Of a stretch of 34,441 nt of DNA, positions 22,186-28,360 are shown one piece after another. Position 1 is the stretch's first letter. The number at the start of each line of letters is the position of its first letter. The DNA comes from a virus. Under the pieces are notes generated by a model that made no database searches, was not told the DNA's origin, and worked only from the letters and a program-made list of their open reading frames with translations. The translations under genes and the position numbers were made by a program. The DNA is taken from positions 1-34,441 of IMG/VR virus record IMGVR_UViG_3300046095_000113. One strand, 5' to 3'.

Positions 22186-22495
22186 AATCTATACCTGAAT
22201 CCTTTGTAACTTTCACCAGAGATAGGATCTTGATTGCTAAGAAATCTATATAGTTGCTGGCATCTGCTAACTCTTCTACCAACTCACGCACTGTATCTTC
22301 AAGTGTGTACTGCTCAAACTTCTGACTGCCACGACCTGAGTATTCTCTAGCACCAACGCCAGAGATACGACTTGATCTAAGTGAGGCAAAGGATTCAACG
22401 AAGGACACTAGATCCGCAGTTGATACTCCATCATTACGGAAAGTTAATACCGCAGGATGATCTGTTAATGGCGTACTGGTGGAATCTGTATCCAT
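22178..22495 (-). CDS. MazG-like helical protein, 105 aa
   Basis: The start is set at the ATG at 22495, with AAGGA six bases upstream; a longer GTG-started frame would run back into the primase gene. The C-terminal half has SQKFEQYTLEDTVRELVEEL and ADASNYIDFLAIKI. The EExxDxxNY pattern is like MazG/dUTPase-type all-alpha nucleotide pyrophosphohydrolases, and I associate this form with actinophage genomes. It could clean nucleotide pools or lower alarmone levels. Not all metal ligands can be confirmed by eye. Confidence 0.5.
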   Translation of the reverse strand: MDTDSTSTPLTDHPAVLTFRNDGVSTADLVSFVESFASLRSSRISGVGAREYSGRGSQKFEQYTLEDTVRELVEELADASNYIDFLAIKILSLVKVTKDSGIDCD

Positions 22496-22568
22496 AATTG
22501 TCCTTGCTCTAGGTCTGCTTGGATTACTGTAAAGCCCAATCCATTCAGGATTCTGATCGCTTCCATCA

Positions 22569-23225
22569 TCACTCGCCTTTGTTCCACTGGAATCCCAACC
22601 GCTCACGAGTGCGCTCCTTACCTTCTTGCAGGTAACAATCCGTTATGTCCATTCCTGCCGGTAATAGTATAATGGTAGTGTTCTGCAATTCACCTGCGAC
22701 ACGCTTAGCAAAGTCTTGCCCAGGATTAGATCCATCATCTTTCAAATCATTATCTCCAACAATTAAAATACTTGTGTAACCCTCTAGCATCTTTACATAA
22801 TGTGGCTTCCAACTGGCTACCCCAGGACAACCTACTGCTGGTATCTCTAGTAGTTCAGAACAAACAATCGTATCTAACTCACCCTCGCAAAGAACTATAG
22901 TATCTGAATCCTTATCTATATCTGTAACGTTATAGAGATGAGTCTTCTGTCCAGTAGGTGAGCCATACTTTGGTGAACCATCATCTAATCTGCGGAATTT
23001 ATATCCTGCTATATAGCCAGACTTAGTAACATAAGGAATTGATAGCCATCCCTGATGGCCCTCGTGTCCTGGATGGTTGTTGATAATAGTTCCAAGCCAC
23101 TTGTTATCTGCTGTCTGGTTAGAGATCCCACGTCCTTCTAGGTAATCTGTTGTTCTTTGATCCCGACCCTCGCAGTATTCCAACGCCTGACTTTTCAATG
23201 ATTCTAACTGCGATAAGTTTAGCAT
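22569..23225 (-). CDS. DNA primase, TOPRIM part (split primase), about 218 aa
   Basis: The catalytic TOPRIM domain is recognised by IVLCEGELDTIVC (E114, E116 from the ATG at 23225) and ILIVGDNDLKDDG (D158, D160). Upstream residues ~20-45 (EYCEGRDQRTTDYLEGRGIS) match the linker of phage DnaG-like primases. The zinc-finger half lies in an overlapping frame (23119-23484). The frame is open upstream to at least 23276, so either this ATG is used or ribosomes shift frame from the first half. It makes RNA primers with the helicase encoded upstream. Confidence 0.8.
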   Translation of the reverse strand: MLNLSQLESLKSQALEYCEGRDQRTTDYLEGRGISNQTADNKWLGTIINNHPGHEGHQGWLSIPYVTKSGYIAGYKFRRLDDGSPKYGSPTGQKTHLYNVTDIDKDSDTIVLCEGELDTIVCSELLEIPAVGCPGVASWKPHYVKMLEGYTSILIVGDNDLKDDGSNPGQDFAKRVAGELQNTTIILLPAGMDITDCYLQEGKERTRERLGFQWNKGE

Positions 23226-23484
23226 CCTTAAAATCCACTCCCTCTTTAATCTTAATAAGCGCGATTGCATCCCCACCCTGAGCGCAAGTATGACAGAAGT
23301 AAACCTGTTTAACTGTATCTATAACTGCACTCTTGCGAGTGTCCTCGTGTAAGAAGCAGCGCACACTTACATTCTTTCCCTCTTTTGTTTCCCCACCGTA
23401 GTAAGCAACAACAGGTTCTATTGGTATAGATTCCCTAGAAGAGAAGCCTCTTCTACTACTACGGCGTATTCTAAAATCATTCAA
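23119..23484 (-). CDS. DNA primase, CHC2 zinc-finger part (split primase), 121 aa
   Basis: The CHC2-type zinc site is C43-x2-H46 and C64-x2-C67 (VRCFLHEDTRKSAV, VYFCHTCAQGGDAIALI), as in DnaG-family primases, followed by KEGVDFKDAK. Beyond about residue 90 the reading differs from what a primase should have; the expected continuation is in the +1 frame, where LNLSQLESLKSQALEYCEGR follows. The last ~35 residues may thus be a short unrelated tail. The start seems to be TTG at 23484. Confidence 0.75.
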   Translation of the reverse strand: MNDFRIRRSSRRGFSSRESIPIEPVVAYYGGETKEGKNVSVRCFLHEDTRKSAVIDTVKQVYFCHTCAQGGDAIALIKIKEGVDFKDAKLIAVRIIEKSGVGILRGSGSKNNRLPRRTWDL

Positions 23485-23485
23485 C

Positions 23486-23674
23486 TTATTCTTCTTCTGT
23501 TACTGGTTGTACTTCCAATTCAATACCGGATACAAACATCTCATAACTTCTTACAGCAGTAGGATATTTTAAGTAGCCTCTAAACTTTTCCTCTGCTTCA
23601 TCTGATGAGTTAGCAAGGACAACACCTTTGTAGACTACTCGTTCCCTACCAATAACCTCGTACTTATTTAGCAT
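23486..23674 (-). CDS. Small hypothetical protein, 62 aa
   Basis: The start is taken as the ATG at 23674 (MLNKYEVIGRERVVYKGVVL), inside the last codons of the upstream gene, with a GAGG ribosome site; an extension to 23698 would overlap more. The strand-strand-helix pattern, NSSDEAEEKFRGYL, and the acidic end QPVTEEE are visible. No known function. It is immediately followed by the primase. Confidence 0.6.
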   Translation of the reverse strand: MLNKYEVIGRERVVYKGVVLANSSDEAEEKFRGYLKYPTAVRSYEMFVSGIELEVQPVTEEE

Positions 23675-23888
23675 CTTCTGCTTCCTCTGTATCTTCAACC
23701 TCTGGTTCTGGTGGAACTACTGCTTGTAATATCTCAGTTGTTGTAATGATTCCCTCTGGTACTGGCATTTGATCTCCTTGTGTGTAGTATTTTCTGGCTG
23801 CTTCCCAACCTGCATTGTATCCATCATCAAACATATTACTGCCGGTTGATTGAAACTGTCTTACTCTTTTAGCAACTCCAACTTTCAT
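23664..23888 (-). CDS. Hypothetical acidic-tail protein, 74 aa
   Basis: The N-terminus is basic (MKVGVAKRVRQFQS), the centre aromatic (MFDDGYNAGWEAARKYYTQG) and the C-terminus Pro/Glu-rich (VVPPEPEVEDTEEAEDAK). It overlaps both neighbours slightly. The DGYNAGWEAA motif occurs in many small phage proteins of unknown role. Confidence 0.65.
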   Translation of the reverse strand: MKVGVAKRVRQFQSTGSNMFDDGYNAGWEAARKYYTQGDQMPVPEGIITTTEILQAVVPPEPEVEDTEEAEDAK

Positions 23889-24232
23889 TTCTTATCTCCA
23901 AATCCTGCATCTCGTAACAGATTAACTAATTGTTCTACCGTTAACATACATACCCAATCACTGATTGACTTCTCACCTTGACCGTTCAGACGTAGCACAG
24001 CGATACGGATATCCCCATCCTTAGCCCTGTCCTTCATCTGTCGCATCGTTTCCGCAGGTGAGAAGCCTGTGCGAGCCTTGACCTCCCAGTCAATACCCAC
24101 AGTACCAGTGACATCAGAGCCTGATCTTCCGGCTCCGGTGCTTTCAGCAAAGGGAAAACCGTTCTCTGCTAAGTACATAGCAAGTACCTTCTGAGATCGG
24201 TAGCCTCTATGCTTACGCGATTGACTTGCCAT
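23885..24232 (-). CDS. Holliday-junction-resolvase-like PD-(D/E)XK nuclease, 115 aa
   Basis: The start is the ATG at 24232 (MASQSRKHRGYRSQKVLAMY), with AAAGG upstream. The active-site plan of archaeal-Hjc/VRR-like nucleases is visible: a basic N-terminal helix, then GRSGSDVTG with D40, and GIDWEVKART with E50 and K52. It probably resolves branched DNA before packaging or trims recombination intermediates. It sits among replication genes. Confidence 0.7.
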   Translation of the reverse strand: MASQSRKHRGYRSQKVLAMYLAENGFPFAESTGAGRSGSDVTGTVGIDWEVKARTGFSPAETMRQMKDRAKDGDIRIAVLRLNGQGEKSISDWVCMLTVEQLVNLLRDAGFGDKK

Positions 24233-24422
24233 TATTGCCTTTAACAATAGTAATTGCTTCCTTTATATTGTCACAGTGTTCTTGGTTTACACCAAGGCAA
24301 CTATCACCACAAAGTAAAACCTCAATCTCCAACGCTATAGCCTCTCTAATAGATTGCTCTGGATCTTTATAGAAAGATGCGTGAGCATTACAAAGGCTAC
24401 AGGGATGAAAGATCTCTGACAT
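24213..24422 (-). CDS. Cys-rich small protein, 69 aa
   Basis: Cysteines C8, C11, C38, C42 and C50 (FHPCSLCNAH, LLCGDSCLGVNQEHC) could bind zinc. The ATG at 24422 overlaps the stop of the upstream gene and the end overlaps the resolvase-like gene. Function unknown. Confidence 0.65.
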   Translation of the reverse strand: MSEIFHPCSLCNAHASFYKDPEQSIREAIALEIEVLLCGDSCLGVNQEHCDNIKEAITIVKGNNGKSIA

Positions 24423-24589
24423 TACTTCTTCTTCGCTACCTTCTTGACTGGCTTTGCATCTTCAAGTTCTTCTGCCCATCTATCAAACTGACGTAGTACA
24501 AAGAACTCTTGGATCTCTGATCTAAGGTAAGAAACAATATGCCATACCGCTAACAGTGCAGTACCTGTCCAAAATAATTCTACGTTCAT
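24422..24589 (-). CDS. Small membrane-anchored protein, 55 aa
   Basis: A hydrophobic N-terminal segment (ELFWTGTALLAVWHIVSYL) is followed by a charged helix and a Lys-rich tail (KPVKKVAKKK). The ATG overlaps the helicase stop by 4 bp (ATGA), and its own stop overlaps the next start. It could anchor a replication component to the membrane, but only the topology is visible. Confidence 0.65.
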   Translation of the reverse strand: MNVELFWTGTALLAVWHIVSYLRSEIQEFFVLRQFDRWAEELEDAKPVKKVAKKK

Positions 24590-25416
24590 AACTCTCCCAT
24601 CGCTGAATGTCTATAACTTCTACCTTGTGCATCGGAGTCTCCGATTTGGCACGTTGAATAGTTTACAAATAAGGAAGCGTAGTCGCTTCCATCAGCAGAG
24701 TGTGGTCCAAATCTATTCTTGACTGGAGCAACTCTTAATATAGATTCCATTGGATTAAAAGCCAACGTAACTATCAGTGAAGGTAACTGTGAGATCTTAC
24801 CGTGAATAGCCCGTCTAGGTGGTGGCATATCAGACTTACCAAACTCACTCTGTTCGCTGGTGTGATGAAGCACCAGCAAGCAAGCCTCGGTAGTACGAGC
24901 AAGGTGATGGAACTCAGTCATAATTGTCCGAAGTCCAGACCACTCGTTCTCTTGTTCTGCTACCACGTTAGACAAGTTATCTACAACTATTAACTCTGGT
25001 GGCATACCATAAAGTTCTATGTATGCCTTAACTTCTAACTCAATATCATCTAGGCTAGGTGACGGATTAAATACCCAACGAATGTTACTGAGTTGACTCA
25101 GTTGATAGCGATAGAAGTTTGAAGTTAACTCCAGATTCTGCTCTACCATCAACTGACTGTGGTTACTTAAATGTGCTGCTGCTCTGATGGCAACTGTAGT
25201 TGTATCAGTATCAGCAGAAAAGAATAAAGTTGGAACTTTGGTTTTAATTGCATAGATTAACGCGAACATAGACTTACCAGCATTTGGTTGCGCTGCAACC
25301 ATACAGACCTGTCCCCTGCGGAACTTGATCTGCTTGGCTGCTAATGAGCGCCACGCATCGGGAAGAGGCACAGCCTTTGACTGTGTACCTTTCCACGCTC
25401 GCTGTAAATCAAGCAA
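24586..25416 (-). CDS. DnaB/RecA-like replicative helicase ATPase, 276 aa
   Basis: The protein is a RecA-fold motor with Walker A AAQPNAGKSM (K48, S49), a second strand PTLFFSADTD, Walker B ELIVVDNLSN (D146), and a CLLVLHHTSE sensor strand with the adjacent HGKISQLPSLIV. It lacks the N-terminal DnaB domain, as in RepA/gp4-type phage helicases. It would unwind DNA with the split primase encoded downstream. The likely start is TTG at 25416, five bases after GGAGGG, inside the end of the whiB gene. Confidence 0.8.
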   Translation of the reverse strand: MLDLQRAWKGTQSKAVPLPDAWRSLAAKQIKFRRGQVCMVAAQPNAGKSMFALIYAIKTKVPTLFFSADTDTTTVAIRAAAHLSNHSQLMVEQNLELTSNFYRYQLSQLSNIRWVFNPSPSLDDIELEVKAYIELYGMPPELIVVDNLSNVVAEQENEWSGLRTIMTEFHHLARTTEACLLVLHHTSEQSEFGKSDMPPPRRAIHGKISQLPSLIVTLAFNPMESILRVAPVKNRFGPHSADGSDYASLFVNYSTCQIGDSDAQGRSYRHSAMGEL

Positions 25417-25690
25417 ATTTACCCTCCAACGACTTAAACTTTATCCCTGTTTTCTTTCGGATCATACTTCGTTCATACTCTGTAGCCCCACCCCAGATAC
25501 CAAAGGATTCGTGCTTTACTCCCCAGTCTAAACAATCTTTCTGGAACGGACAATTACCACATACTTTTTTAACAGTTGCCAACTGTCTAAATCCGTACTT
25601 GGTTGTCGCACCAACTGTTTGATCTGCGTAGAAAACATCCGTACCCATTTCTCTACAGGGTGGGTTTTCAAATTCCCAAGGTGACAACAT
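25409..25690 (-). CDS. whiB: WhiB-family iron-sulphur transcription regulator, 93 aa
   Basis: All hallmarks are present: four cluster cysteines C12, C44, C47 and C53 (PPCREMG, VCGNCPFQKDC), the G-I-W-G-G turn at 64-68 and a basic C-terminus (SMIRKKTGIKFKS) for DNA contact. WhiB proteins bind a [4Fe-4S] cluster and act with the primary sigma factor of actinobacteria, so this fixes the host phylum. Phage versions can block host WhiB targets or superinfection. It is embedded in the replication operon, just ahead of the helicase gene. Confidence 0.92.
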   Translation of the reverse strand: MLSPWEFENPPCREMGTDVFYADQTVGATTKYGFRQLATVKKVCGNCPFQKDCLDWGVKHESFGIWGGATEYERSMIRKKTGIKFKSLEGKFA

Positions 25691-25701
25691 AACTACCCCG
25701 A

Positions 25702-26076
25702 CTACAGGTAAATGTTTTTACATTTGTCCGTTGACTCTTTAGGAGCCGCGCACATATAACCTCTCCAAGGTCCCTTGTTTCCCACACCTTCACGGTAAGT
25801 CATACCTCCGTGACGGCAATCTGGTGCATTAGCAGCAGCACTAGCAGATGGTGCAGATGCTGGTGCTGTAGGTGCTATTGATGATGCTGGCGCTCCTGGC
25901 TTTAATGCGTACGCTGCTGTTAATGATTGTGAAACAGTAGCAATAAGCATAGATAAATCTTGCAAAGAACTTAGGTTTGCTTCCAACTCTGCTTGAGTAT
26001 CACCATACCCGTTAATCAAATCACCATTAGGTAGTTTGAAATTAACCTGTAGTTTTGTATTTGCATTATTCGCCAT
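25702..26076 (-). CDS. Hypothetical protein with C-terminal Cys/His motif, 124 aa
   Basis: The protein has an N-terminal beta/helix domain (LQVNFKLPNGDLINGYGDTQ, then SMLIATVSQSLTAAYA), a ~25-residue Ala/Pro/Ser linker, and a C-terminal motif with C87, H89, C109 and C119 (DCRHGGMTYREG, KGPWRGYMCAAP, DKC). This end piece recurs in actinophage proteins of replication regions. A single-strand-DNA-binding or accessory role is possible from position but not shown. It overlaps the nuclease gene upstream by 11 bp. Confidence 0.65.
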   Translation of the reverse strand: MANNANTKLQVNFKLPNGDLINGYGDTQAELEANLSSLQDLSMLIATVSQSLTAAYALKPGAPASSIAPTAPASAPSASAAANAPDCRHGGMTYREGVGNKGPWRGYMCAAPKESTDKCKNIYL

Positions 26077-27040
26077 CTAAATCAGTTCCTCCCGATTGTT
26101 TAACCGACTTGACTTCAAGCCGGAGACTTTCTTTACCTGTCTTTGTTGGTAGAAAACCAAGTAACTTTTCTACTTCATCAGAATCCACTGTACGCCTTCC
26201 GGCGATTGGTGTCCAGATAACTTGAATACCGTCATCTGTAACTCCAGTGTGGCCTTCTAGCAGAACCTTAATGTCATCCTTGATCTTCGTCAACTCTTTT
26301 ATTTTCTGATCTGTTTCAAGGTATTGAACTGCTGCATTACTAGCACTGTACTCAGCGAGGCGCACCATAGGTGCTTCATCTTTTTTTATACCGGTACAAC
26401 CAACCTCACCAGATTCATCATAGAACTTACAGTAGAACCGGCAGTAGGAAACTGCATCTTTTTCTGGTTCTGGGACTGTATCTGTTGCTTTGATTTCCTC
26501 TAACCAAGCAAGGGCTTCTAGCGCGATTGATTCGTTATATGGTTCTGAGTGCATAATTACATCGCGCTCATCACCATCACGGGATATAGCCACCAGTGCT
26601 ACTGTGTCAACAGGATTACCTGCACCGTGTTTCATCAGGTATCCGTATGTCTGGACTTGCCAGATTTGTTGCTTGCTTGGGAAGTATCCTAGTGTCTTGG
26701 ACTTTACTGTCTTCCAATCCACAATCATCTTTTCTTCAGGGATGTAGCAGTCAACGTGTGCTTTCATACCATTGAAAGCCACCTCAGTTTCAAGCCAGAA
26801 CTTAATACCCTGCGGATCTGCCTTGCTTAACGCTGCTTCTATCTCAGTATGGATAGCAGTACCCATAATCGCTGCGAGTTTAAGGTCATTGGTGTTAGTT
26901 TCAGGTTGTGAATTTAACCGATAGAATACTTTTCTACGGCACGAACCTAACTCCGATGGACCGATCTCTGGTTGTAGTGATCTGGCACGACCGGAATCTT
27001 TGTTCCGTAGCGCCGTGATTAGTTCATCTATTACATTCAT
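26066..27040 (-). CDS. Cas4/RecB-like exonuclease with iron-sulphur cysteines, 324 aa
   Basis: The start is the ATG at 27040 because AGGAGG lies five bases upstream; the frame extends further but without a site. The PD-(D/E)XK core is clear: H64 (GTAIHTEIE), D97 (AHVDCYI), D108-W-K110 (MIVDWKTVKS) and the Q129-x2-Y132 motif (QVQTYGYLM). C34 and C200/C204/C215 (GSCRRKVFYR, SYCRFYCKFY...GC) match the four-cysteine [4Fe-4S] clamp of Cas4/AddB nucleases. No CRISPR system is present, so recombination or DNA-end processing is the likely role. First gene of the replication operon. Confidence 0.85.
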   Translation of the reverse strand: MNVIDELITALRNKDSGRARSLQPEIGPSELGSCRRKVFYRLNSQPETNTNDLKLAAIMGTAIHTEIEAALSKADPQGIKFWLETEVAFNGMKAHVDCYIPEEKMIVDWKTVKSKTLGYFPSKQQIWQVQTYGYLMKHGAGNPVDTVALVAISRDGDERDVIMHSEPYNESIALEALAWLEEIKATDTVPEPEKDAVSYCRFYCKFYDESGEVGCTGIKKDEAPMVRLAEYSASNAAVQYLETDQKIKELTKIKDDIKVLLEGHTGVTDDGIQVIWTPIAGRRTVDSDEVEKLLGFLPTKTGKESLRLEVKSVKQSGGTDLDGE

Positions 27041-27162
27041 CGTTCCTCCTAAGAGCGAGTGTACTCCCACCGGAGAAGTAATCCAAACATTGTGTGTCAC
27101 CCTCGGCGTGTCGCTTCGGAGAATGTGTGTACAATACGAGCCATAGGCGAGTTACAGTACAG

Positions 27163-27181
27163 GGGTGGCTTGAGGCCACCC
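27163..27181. repeat. Perfect 7-bp inverted repeat in the divergent intergenic region
   Basis: GGGTGGC-TTGAG-GCCACCC lies between the start of the replication operon (27040) and the plus-strand gene at 27263. It has no T-run on either strand, so an operator or an mRNA leader hairpin is more likely than a terminator. No promoter with two good hexamers could be assigned in this gap on either strand. Confidence 0.45.
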
Positions 27182-27262
27182 ATATAGTACCGTCTAGAAT
27201 GGCCTAAATCGCCCTGTTTTAAGGCGTGTCGGGCCGTTTTCTCAGCGAGGTAGGGTGATTGT

Positions 27263-27487
27263 ATGGGTAAGGATATTTGGGAGGCTCACCTCCCTGATAA
27301 GCGGGGCATAGATCTCCGAGGTACTCCTACTCATAAATGCGTATGTGGTAATGGACTTTTTGTAATGATCGGTGCTTTCGAGGATAGTGAATTAGCCTTC
27401 TACTTCCTGGATGCCGAGTGCCTTAACTGTGGGAATCTGGTGACTCTACCTACTCCAGTAGATAATGACCAGGACTCACTAATTTAA
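27263..27487 (+). CDS. Small CxC/CxxC protein, 74 aa
   Basis: The frame starts MGKDIWEAHLPDKRGIDLRG. C26-V-C28 and C53-L-N-C56 (HKCVCGNGLF, AECLNCGNLV) suggest a zinc ribbon. It is a lone plus-strand gene, divergent from the replication operon and convergent with the lysis genes, with the terminator starting six bases after its stop. A GAGGTAGGG stretch upstream gives a weak ribosome site. Possibly a regulator; no family recognised. Confidence 0.7.
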   Translation: MGKDIWEAHLPDKRGIDLRGTPTHKCVCGNGLFVMIGAFEDSELAFYFLDAECLNCGNLVTLPTPVDNDQDSLI

Positions 27488-27492
27488 GGCAT

Positions 27493-27529
27493 AAAAAAAG
27501 AGGGCCGCCCCTTACGGGAACGGCCCTTT
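27493..27529 (-). terminator. Rho-independent terminator of the lysis and tail operon
   Basis: On the minus strand AGGGCCG/CGGCCCT pair (7 bp, extended by A-T pairs), and the stem is followed by seven T. It lies directly after the last minus-strand late gene (27545). On the plus strand the T-run is only three bases, so it is mainly directed leftwards. Confidence 0.85.
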
Positions 27530-27544
27530 GCCTCGCAGTAAAAC

Positions 27545-27700
27545 TTAGGCTTTAACTGTTTTCTTTGGTGAGGCTCCAGCCACACCTGATGCAATAATAC
27601 TTGACAAGATTGAACGATAGTCAAGGTCAAATCCTGTTGCCTGCCAGGTCACAAGAAATCCTGTCAATGCAAACATAACCTGCTTTTGATTGATCTTCAT
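27545..27700 (-). CDS. Small hydrophobic protein, 51 aa (holin-like candidate)
   Basis: The frame MKINQKQVMFALTGFLVTWQ then FDLDYRSILSSIIASGVAGA ends in SPKKTVKA. Two moderately hydrophobic segments with a basic tail, one base after the endolysin stop and just before the terminator, suggest a lysis-related membrane protein. The hydrophobicity is modest, so the call is tentative. Confidence 0.6.
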   Translation of the reverse strand: MKINQKQVMFALTGFLVTWQATGFDLDYRSILSSIIASGVAGASPKKTVKA

Positions 27701-27701
27701 A

Positions 27702-28145
27702 TTAGCCTTCCTTTTTAGGTAAAGGTTTTACCTTAGCCTTTACTTTGTTTACTACCTTCGCCTTACCAAGCCAAGGAAACCAAGGTGCAGTGTTAGCACC
27801 AGCGGTATCTTTGATTGATATGTGAAGGTGATGCGGATGTGCGTAACCGTCAAAGTCACGATCACCCTTTTCCTTGGACCAAATGCGACCTTGGAAAATT
27901 AAATACTTGACCCTTGGGTCACTCTGTAATTCTATAAAGGCTTGACGGCAATCAATACCATCTTTGGGATCGTGGGTTAGATCGCAGGCAAAGCCTGAGT
28001 TGTGATCTGAGTTAGGATTTTTGGATAAATGGGCCTTGCTTGGCAGCAAACCATCTGATGCCTTCTTGCGCTTTGGTTTCAACGCTGTGGCTTGACGAAG
28101 CACTGCTATCGCTGCTGGTTGTGCTGCTCTTGCTAGTGGTATCAT
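27702..28145 (-). CDS. Endolysin, M15 (VanY/D,D- or L,D-peptidase-like) domain, 147 aa
   Basis: The zinc-peptidase signature is clear: SDHNSGFACDLTHD gives H48 and D55, and YAHPHHLHIS gives H108 as third ligand. The family hydrolyses peptide cross-links or stems in peptidoglycan. It is a single-domain enzyme with a short basic tail (VKAKVKPLPKKEG) that may bind the wall. There is no signal peptide, so release needs a holin, and candidates flank it on both sides. It overlaps the upstream membrane-protein gene by 4 bp. Confidence 0.88.
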   Translation of the reverse strand: MIPLARAAQPAAIAVLRQATALKPKRKKASDGLLPSKAHLSKNPNSDHNSGFACDLTHDPKDGIDCRQAFIELQSDPRVKYLIFQGRIWSKEKGDRDFDGYAHPHHLHISIKDTAGANTAPWFPWLGKAKVVNKVKAKVKPLPKKEG

Positions 28146-28360
28146 TTTTTCTCCAGTAGTAATCGGTAGATGTCATCAACTCTGTTCTCTAATCTTTCTA
28201 ATCGGATGGTGTTTTTAGTAACGGAGTCCTTCATACTTGACCCGCCATTGGGACGAAGTTCCATTAGGAAAGATTTTACCATCCATCGAATTCCCATACT
28301 GACAGTAGCCAGTACACCTAGAAGTCCAGATACAAACATCACCCAGTCGGAGGCACTCAT
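28142..28360 (-). CDS. Membrane protein with coiled-coil tail, 72 aa (holin candidate)
   Basis: One N-terminal membrane segment (WVMFVSGLLGVLATVSMGIR, residues ~6-25) is followed by a charged heptad-like helix (NTIRLERLENRVDDIYRLLL). The gene directly precedes the endolysin and its ATG overlaps the stop of the tail gene (TGATG). This arrangement fits a class of short one-segment holins in actinophages. A spanin-like or anchoring role cannot be excluded. Confidence 0.65.
   Translation of the reverse strand: MSASDWVMFVSGLLGVLATVSMGIRWMVKSFLMELRPNGGSSMKDSVTKNTIRLERLENRVDDIYRLLLEKK

Noticed and set aside
22496-22606. Longer GTG-started form of the MazG-like gene
   Set aside because: It would overlap the end of the primase gene and lacks a ribosome site, whereas the ATG at 22495 has AAGGA at ideal distance.
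27163-27181. Reading the 7-bp inverted repeat as a terminator
   Set aside because: Neither strand has a T-run after the stem, and it lies between divergent starts, where a terminator has no clear purpose.
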